From the NCBI RefSeq assembly GCF_030152825.1, contig NZ_JASLIP010000008.1:8621-72620 (forward strand): a DNA stretch of 64,000 nucleotides, read 5' to 3'. The stretch is from Corynebacterium sp. GTDB lineage: Bacteria; Actinomycetota; Actinomycetes; Mycobacteriales; Mycobacteriaceae. The translations under genes were made by a program, and so were the position numbers. The notes beneath the pieces are model-generated. The model worked only from the letters and a program-made list of their open reading frames with translations. It was not told where the DNA came from and made no database searches. Below are positions 58,667 to 64,000 of the stretch, one piece after another (the stretch's first letter is position 1; every line of letters starts with the position of its first letter).

Positions 58667-59224
58667 ATGATGGACGAAATTCTCCTGGAATGCGAAGAGC
58701 GCATGACGAGCTCCGTCGAGTTCGCGCGCGAAGACCTCACGACGATCCGTACCGGGCGCGCTAACCCGGCCATGTTCAATAGCGTGATCGCCGAGTACTA
58801 CGGTGTCCCGACGCCGATCACCCAGATGGCAACGATCAGCGTTCCCGAGGCGCGCATGATGCTCATCAAACCCTATGAGCAGTCCCAGATCCAGGTCATT
58901 GAGAACGCGATCCGCAACTCTGACCTGGGTGTTAACCCGACCAACGACGGCCAGGTGCTGCGCGTGACGATCCCGCAGCTCACCGAGGAGCGCCGTCGCG
59001 AGATGGTGCGTCAGGCGAAGTCCAAGGGCGAGGACGCGAAGATCGCGATCCGTAACATCCGCCGCCACGGCATGGAGCAGCTCGCGAAGATCCAGAAGGA
59101 CGGCGACGCCGGCGAGGACGAGGTCCGTGCCAGCGAGAACGAGCTCGAGAAGACCACCTCCAACTACGTCAAGCAGGTCGACGACCTTGTTGAGCGCAAA
59201 GAAGAGGAGCTGATGGAGGTCTAG
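58667..59224 (+). CDS. frr: Ribosome recycling factor
   Basis: A 185-residue protein splitting post-termination ribosomes with EF-G. ATG 58667 gives MMDEILLECEERMTSSVEFA and exactly the common length of 185; the upstream in-frame frame is discarded. Family blocks: IRTGRANPAMFNSVIAEYYG, VPEARMMLIKPYEQ and the C-terminal helix KQVDDLVERKEEELMEV. It probably has its own leaderless promoter apart from pyrH. Confidence 0.96.
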   Translation: MMDEILLECEERMTSSVEFAREDLTTIRTGRANPAMFNSVIAEYYGVPTPITQMATISVPEARMMLIKPYEQSQIQVIENAIRNSDLGVNPTNDGQVLRVTIPQLTEERRREMVRQAKSKGEDAKIAIRNIRRHGMEQLAKIQKDGDAGEDEVRASENELEKTTSNYVKQVDDLVERKEEELMEV

Positions 59225-59278
59225 AGACCTCTTCAGCAGGGGTCGTTGACCTCCTGATGGCCCTTCAAGGCGTAGAAC

Positions 59279-59309
59279 ACATGCCCGCTCGCACCGTGAG
59301 CGGGCATGT
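59279..59309 (+). terminator. Hairpin after frr
   Basis: ACATGCCCGCTC (59279-59290), loop GCACCGT, GAGCGGGCATGT (59298-59309): a perfect 12-bp stem without T-run. It argues against starting cdsA at the in-frame ATG 59257. Confidence 0.65.
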
Positions 59310-59379
59310 CGCGATAAGAGGGCAAAAGTGCACACACTCATTTGGGGCTGCCGCTGGGTGGCCGGAAAGGCGAGGTGCG

Positions 59380-60285
59380 GTGGCAGCTCACGCGTCGAAC
59401 CCTGCATCGGAACCCGAGGGCACGGCCCCGGGTGAGGCGGCGGCCAAGCCCGCCAAGCAGATCAACCCTGGGCGAAACCTCAAGCATGCGATCACGACGG
59501 CGCTGATCCTCGGCGCAATCGTCATCCTTTCGCTGCTCTCGCCACTGCTGTGGTACGCCCTGCTCGTCGTGGGCATGGGCCTGGCGGTCTACGAGGTCTG
59601 GCGCCGCCTGCTGGAGGCCGGCTACGTGCTGAGCCTCCCGGTGCTCGTGGTGGGCTCCACCGCGATGATCCTGCTTTCCTGGCCCTTTGGCCCCACGGGG
59701 TTGGTGGCAGGGTTTGCCAGCAGTGTGCTGCTGTTGATGGTTACCCGCCTGTTTCACCACGGCAGGCACTCGCCGCCGCATAACTATGTGCGCGATATGG
59801 CGGTGGGCGTAATGGTGCTGACGTGGATTCCGATGTTCGGCGCGTTCGCCGCGATGCTCTCACGGCTGGAATCCGCCGGAGCCCCTGGGGCCTTCTACAT
59901 CATCACCTTCATGCTCTGCGTGGTCGCAAACGATGTGGGCGGCTATGCATTCGGCGTGCTCTTCGGCAAGCACCCCATGGCCCCTGCGGTGAGTCCGAAG
60001 AAGTCCTGGGAGGGCTTCGCCGGATCCATCACCAGTGCCGCGGTGGTCGGCTCGCTTGCGGTGGCCTTGCTGCTGGGTGGCCCCTGGTGGCTGGGGATCG
60101 GGCTGGGCGTGGGGCTGTCCGTCTGCGCCACCCTGGGCGACCTGGTGGAGTCCCAGTTCAAGAGGGACCTCGGCGTCAAGGACATGTCCGGCATGCTGCC
60201 TGGACACGGTGGGCTGATGGACCGCCTCGACGGGATGCTGCCTGCGGCGATGGTGACCTGGGTGGTCCTCAACCTGATCGGCTAG
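59380..60285 (+). CDS. cdsA: Phosphatidate cytidylyltransferase
   Basis: About 301 residues, an integral membrane enzyme making CDP-diacylglycerol for all phospholipids. A short Ala/Pro-rich N-terminus (about 40 residues) is followed by about 7-8 helices. The family signature near the C-terminus is DLVESQFKRDLGVKDMSGMLPGHGGLMDRLD, split here as DLVESQFKRDLGVKDMS and LPGHGGLMDRLD. I choose GTG 59380 with GAGG close upstream because the frr hairpin lies over the longer reading. It is followed by rlmN, with a LapA-like gene on the other strand. Confidence 0.93.
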   Translation: MAAHASNPASEPEGTAPGEAAAKPAKQINPGRNLKHAITTALILGAIVILSLLSPLLWYALLVVGMGLAVYEVWRRLLEAGYVLSLPVLVVGSTAMILLSWPFGPTGLVAGFASSVLLLMVTRLFHHGRHSPPHNYVRDMAVGVMVLTWIPMFGAFAAMLSRLESAGAPGAFYIITFMLCVVANDVGGYAFGVLFGKHPMAPAVSPKKSWEGFAGSITSAAVVGSLAVALLLGGPWWLGIGLGVGLSVCATLGDLVESQFKRDLGVKDMSGMLPGHGGLMDRLDGMLPAAMVTWVVLNLIG

Positions 60286-60292
60286 GCCGAAG

Positions 60293-60730
60293 TTACTTAT
60301 AGCCGCGCTTGACCTGTCGGCGCAGCTGCGTCATCCGCACGATGCCGACCATCGCCATGATCAACGCTCCCGCGATGGCGGCAATGAGCATGCCGATGCC
60401 GATAGGGAAGCTCCACTCCCAGCCGAAGAAGACCAGCTGAGCCTCCGTCTGATTCTGCAGGATGAACACCAGCAGGAGAATCAGTACGAGCGCGCCGATG
60501 ATTAGCGCTGCCCAGGTGCTCGCCGCGACGGAGCCCTTCACGTTCTGACGGGCACGCTCTTGCTGCTCAGCCTGCGCTGCGGGGGCGACCTCCCCCTGGG
60601 TGGTCGCCGGTGCCGAGCTGTTTCCTTCAGCGGGCTCGGCGGGCAGTTGAGTCTCCGCCGGAGGCTGGTTGAAGGCCTCGCCGGTGGGCTGGAAATCAGG
60701 GTTCTGGGGGTTGGTGCCTCGGTTCGTCAT
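60293..60730 (-). CDS. LapA-family (DUF1049) membrane protein
   Basis: A 145-residue protein. The N-terminal about 75 residues are Pro/Ala/Gln/Glu-rich and soluble. Two transmembrane helices follow (about 82-103 and 112-137) around a FILQNQTEAQLVFFGWEW loop, the LapA/DUF1049 signature, with a basic C-terminal end (LRRQVKRGYK). ATG 60730 (MTNRGTNPQNPDFQ) is the natural start; a frame extending to 60919 runs over the rlmN start on the other strand and is rejected. LapA in E. coli assists lipopolysaccharide assembly; the role here is unknown. Confidence 0.8.
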   Translation of the reverse strand: MTNRGTNPQNPDFQPTGEAFNQPPAETQLPAEPAEGNSSAPATTQGEVAPAAQAEQQERARQNVKGSVAASTWAALIIGALVLILLLVFILQNQTEAQLVFFGWEWSFPIGIGMLIAAIAGALIMAMVGIVRMTQLRRQVKRGYK

Positions 60731-60863
60731 ACTTCTATTCAAACGAACTGTGCGCCTGGCTGCCAGCATCGGGGTGCGCTCGCAACTCTTTCGGCCCGGT
60801 GAATCTCGGCGGGTGGCCCGGAATCGCGAGGTAGAGGGCATACGTGGAATAATAGGGCTCACT

Positions 60864-61976
60864 ATGGCTACCCCCGTGAAACTGAATTTTTCCGCGCCGC
60901 GTCGAGGCCTTCCTCCCAAGCACTTCGCCGATCTGACGGCTGAGCAGGTTGAGGAAGCGGTGGTGGAGCTCGGGCTTCCGAAGTTCCGTGCGAAGCAGCT
61001 CTACAACCAGTATTACGGACGCCTCGAGGGCGATCCGCTCGAGATGACGGATCTTCCGGAAGCCAGCCGACAGGCAGTGAAGGAGAAGCTCTTCCCGGAG
61101 CTGATGACCCCGCTGCGCAAGCTCGATGCCGATGATGGGGAGACCCGCAAGACGCTCTGGCGCCTCCACGATGGCACGCTGCTGGAATCCGTCTTGATGC
61201 GCTACCCAGGCCGCGCCACCCTGTGCATCTCCTCCCAGGCCGGCTGTGGCATGGCATGCCCGTTCTGCGCGACCGGCCAGGGTGGGCTGGACCGCAACCT
61301 CTCCGTGGGCGAGATCGTGGAGCAGGTGCGCAACGCCGCCCGTGCGATGCGCGATGGCGAGGTTGCCGGCACCGAGGGGCGACTGTCCAACATCGTGTTC
61401 ATGGGCATGGGCGAGCCGCTGGCTAATTACAAGCGCGTGGTCGAGGCCGTGCGTCAGATCACCCAGCCGGAGCCGCACGGCTTCGGGATCTCCCAGCGCA
61501 ACGTCACGGTGTCCACCGTGGGCCTGGCCCCGGCGATCCGCAAGCTCGCCGATGAGGACATGTCCGTCCGATTGGCCGTGTCCCTGCACACCCCGGACGA
61601 CGAGCTGCGCGACACCCTCGTCCCGGTCAATAACCGCTGGTCCGTCGAAGAGGTTTTGGACGCCGCCGCGTACTACGCGGAGAAGTCCGGTCGCCGCGTG
61701 TCCATCGAGTATGCGCTCATCCGCGACATCAACGATCAGCCGTGGCGGGCCGACATGCTGGGCAAGAAGCTCCACAAAGCACTGGGCAGCAAGGTGCACG
61801 TCAATCTCATTCCGCTGAACCCGACCCCGGGCTCGAAGTGGGATGCGTCCCCGAAGGAGCGTCAGGATGAGTTTGTCCGCCGGGTGATCGAGCAGGGTGT
61901 GCCGTGTACCGTGCGTGACACGAAGGGGCAGGAGATCGCAGCGGCCTGTGGCCAGCTCGCTGCCGAGGAGGACTAG
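60864..61976 (+). CDS. rlmN: 23S rRNA (adenine(2503)-C(2))-methyltransferase RlmN
   Basis: A 370-residue radical-SAM methyltransferase for 23S A2503 and tRNA A37. The SAM cluster motif is CGMACPFCATG (CxxxCxxC, around residue 130). MGMGEPLANY and SVEYALI-like VSIEYALIRDIND are further family motifs. The C-terminal cysteine in GVPCTVRDTKGQEI is the methyl-carrying residue position. ATG 60864 gives the expected length; in-frame upstream sequence is over the opposite gene's promoter. A strong terminator follows at 62004. Confidence 0.96.
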   Translation: MATPVKLNFSAPRRGLPPKHFADLTAEQVEEAVVELGLPKFRAKQLYNQYYGRLEGDPLEMTDLPEASRQAVKEKLFPELMTPLRKLDADDGETRKTLWRLHDGTLLESVLMRYPGRATLCISSQAGCGMACPFCATGQGGLDRNLSVGEIVEQVRNAARAMRDGEVAGTEGRLSNIVFMGMGEPLANYKRVVEAVRQITQPEPHGFGISQRNVTVSTVGLAPAIRKLADEDMSVRLAVSLHTPDDELRDTLVPVNNRWSVEEVLDAAAYYAEKSGRRVSIEYALIRDINDQPWRADMLGKKLHKALGSKVHVNLIPLNPTPGSKWDASPKERQDEFVRRVIEQGVPCTVRDTKGQEIAAACGQLAAEED

Positions 61977-62003
61977 CTACCCCCTGGGCGCCGTAACGCC
62001 GGG

Positions 62004-62050
62004 ACGCCTGTGCTGATGGGGCAAAAACCCCACCAGTACAGGCGTTTTGT
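62004..62050 (+). terminator. Rho-independent terminator after rlmN
   Basis: ACGCCTGTGCTGATGGGG (62004-62021), loop CAAAAA, CCCCACCAGTACAGGCGT (62028-62045) with one mismatch and one wobble, then TTTTGT. Confidence 0.9.
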
Positions 62051-62140
62051 GATCAACTTTACGCCGGAAAACCTCGACTCTGCATTTTCGGGATTGCTAA
62101 AATCCGAATAAGAGCCCATAGGCTTAGTGAAGGCGTTTAA

Positions 62141-64000
62141 TTGGCTAATCTTAATAAAGTCACTCGTCGGCGTTTTCTCGGCTGGTCGGCCGCGGCCGGC
62201 GGTGCCGGCGCCCTGGTCGCCTCGGGCGCGGGCGACGCACTGAGCAAGCAGTTCCTCGGCATCCCGGCGATGGGCCAGGAAGAGGCTGATGAAAAGATCG
62301 TCTGGGCCGCCTGCACCGTGAACTGCGGCTCGCGCTGCCCGGTGCGCCTCAAGGTGAGGGACGGCCAGATCGTTCAGGTCATGGCCTATAACACCGGCGA
62401 CGCGGAACTGGGCACTCAGCAGATCCGCGCCTGCGTCCGCGGCCGGTCGATCCGGCACCGCATCTACAACCCGGACCGACTGAAGACCCCACTGAAGCGC
62501 AAGCCTGGCACCAAGCGGGGCGACGGCGAGTGGATCGAGATCTCTTGGGACCAGGCCCTCGACGAGATTGCCGAGAAGATGAAGGACATCAAGTCCACCT
62601 ACGGCAACGAGGCCTTCTACCTGCAGGCACCGGCGTCATCGGGGCGACGATCGCGCGTTCCTGGCCGCCTGTCGAGACCCCGTTCGCGCGCCTGATGAAC
62701 CTGTGGGGCGGCTACCTCAACCACTACTCGGACTACTCCACGGCCTAGATCACCTCGGCTTACCCGTACCACTACGGGGAGTGGGTCGGTTCGAACTCTT
62801 TCGACGACGTCGCGAACTCCAAGCTCCAGGTCATGTTCGGCAATAATCCGCTGGAAACCCGCATGTCGGGCGGCGGGGAAACCTTCGTGACCCAGAAGAT
62901 CAAGCAGGGGCACGGGGTCAAGACCATCGTCATCGACCCGAGGCAGTCCGAAACCTCCGTCGCGCTCGCCGACGAATGGGTGGCCCTGCGGCCCGGCACC
63001 GACGCCGCGTTCGTCGCCGGGCTCATCCACGTCATGCTGACGGAGAACCTCCAGGACCAGAAGTTCCTCGACAAGTACACTGTCGGCTTCGACGAGCACA
63101 CCCTGCCCGACTCGGCGCCGAAGAACTCCTCCTACCGCTCCTACGTCATGGGCAAAGGCTCCGACGGCATCGAGAAGACCCCACAGTGGGCAGCGAAGGT
63201 CACCGGAGTTCCAGCCGACCGTATCACCCAGCTGGCACGCGAGATCGCCCAGGCCAAGCCCTGCACCATCACCCAGGGCTGGGGGCCGCAGCGCCACGCC
63301 AACGGCGAGAATCAGGCCTGCGCGATCTTCCTGCTCGCAGCCGTCATCGGGCAGATCGGCATCAAGGGCGGCGGCACCGGCGCGCGCGAAAGCTCCGCGA
63401 ACCTCGGCATGGCAAGCCCCTTCAACACCCAGCACGAAAATCCCATCGAGACCGCGATCCCGGTCTTCGGCTGGACCGAAGCGGTCGAACGTGGCGAGGA
63501 GATGACCGCCACCCGCGACGCCGTGCAAGGTAAGGACAAGCTCGACGTCCCGATCAAGATGATCTGGTCCTATGGAGGAAACGCCAATACCAACCAGCAC
63601 GGCGACCTCAATCGCACGATCGAGCTGCTGCGCAGGGAGGACAAGGCAGAACTCATCGTCGTCAGCGACATCCAGATGAGCGTGTCCGCCCGCTACGCCG
63701 ACTACGTCCTGCCGGACGCGTCCACCGCCGAACAGGAGGACGTCATCCAGCAGGGCAGTGCCGGCAACATGGAGTACACGATCCTGGCCTCCAAAGCCAT
63801 CGAACCGATCCACAACACCAAGCCGATCTACGAGGTCTGCGCCGAACTTGCCGAGCGCCTCGGGGTGGGAAAGAAGTTCACCGAAGGCCGCACCCAGGAG
63901 CAGTGGGTCAAGCACACGATGGCGGAATCCGCTCGCGAGATTCCGGAGCTGCCGAGCTACGAGAAGCTCAAGGAGATGGGCGTGTGGAAGCGGGCCGGGG
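62141..64000 (+). pseudogene. dmsA: Broken dmsA-type molybdopterin oxidoreductase, catalytic subunit (3' end outside window)
   Basis: The reading begins at TTG 62141 (GAAGG upstream) with a twin-arginine leader, TRRRFLGWSAAAGGAGA, and the iron-sulphur cysteines in CTVNCGSRCPVRL and IRACVRGRS. At about 62624-62628 (after FYLQ) the frame is lost; the protein resumes two bases shifted as GTGVIGATIARSWPP, consistent with a deletion of about 4 nt. In the new frame LMNLWGGYLNHYSDYSTA is followed by TAG (62746-62748) where DmsA has Gln, a C-to-T change just after the molybdenum-ligand serine. The frame then stays open to 64000 with all DmsA blocks (MFGNNPLETRMSGGG, RPGTDAAFVAGL). Two independent lesions argue for a true pseudogene, recent because the rest is intact. 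Confidence 0.85.

Noticed and set aside
62746..62748. TAG in dmsA as a recoded sense codon
   Set aside because: A second lesion (frameshift about 120 nt upstream) is present and no UAG-decoding system is known in this group.
62617..63915. 432-codon minus-strand frame opposite the dmsA remnant
   Set aside because: The plus strand aligns to DmsA over the whole length; the minus frame is a shadow.
1..64000. CRISPR arrays, insertion sequences, prophage, tRNA or rRNA genes
   Set aside because: No regularly spaced repeats, transposase or integrase (other than XerC) and no cloverleaf-like or rRNA sequence was seen on either strand.

Overview
The window is about 64 kb of high-GC actinobacterial chromosome. 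Gene content and order point to a Corynebacterium, probably one of the higher-GC species. The supporting blocks are leuCD-mutT1-gpsA-ddl-DUF3515-thiL-ung-DAK-recG-rsmD-coaD, a SepIVA-like gene with yceD-rnc-mutM, smc-(unknown)-ftsY-amtB-ffh, rplS-lepB-rnhB-DUF2469-yraN-comM-dprA-xerC, and rpsB-tsf-pyrH-frr-cdsA-rlmN. It is mostly core chromosome. I see no insertion sequence, prophage, CRISPR array, tRNA or rRNA.

Layout. 1-7.1 kb: the end of leucine synthesis (leuC partial, leuD), nucleotide sanitation (mutT1), glycerol-3-phosphate synthesis (gpsA), cell wall (ddl), a duplicated DUF3515 membrane protein and thiL. 7.1-17.8 kb: DNA repair and translation support (ung, recG, rsmD, rnc, mutM), coaD, a DAK-domain kinase-like gene, the SepIVA-like coiled coil, an AGCS symporter and acyP. 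17.8-30 kb: smc, a 1184-residue protein of unknown function, ftsY, amtB and ffh; the glnK-glnD pair known between amtB and ffh in C. glutamicum is absent. 30-36.7 kb: selO and a YkvI-like transporter back to back, then rpsP, gdhA, rimM and trmD, with gdhA splitting the usual rpsP-rimM-trmD group. 36.7-45.1 kb: an osmoprotection island with betA, a BCCT carrier, betB and a second BCCT carrier. 45.2-54.7 kb: tex, rplS, lepB, rnhB, DUF2469, yraN, comM, dprA and xerC. 54.7-62 kb: a degenerate M23 protein, rpsB, tsf, pyrH, frr, cdsA, a LapA-like protein and rlmN. 62.1 kb to the end: a dmsA-type molybdoenzyme gene broken by a frameshift and an in-frame TAG.

How the parts work together. Several groups look translationally coupled: rimM-trmD, rnhB-DUF2469, yceD-rnc-mutM, yraN-comM-dprA and DAK-recG. 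smc, ftsY and ffh bring chromosome segregation and co-translational membrane targeting together. The bet island would take up choline and oxidise it to glycine betaine. amtB and gdhA are the nitrogen-assimilation genes.

A recurring signal is a TANNNT -10 hexamer ending 6-8 nt before the start codon, with no Shine-Dalgarno sequence. I count 13 cases and read them as leaderless transcripts; this also corrects several start codons. The best candidate for undescribed biology is the conserved-looking but unrecognised 1184-residue protein between smc and ftsY.
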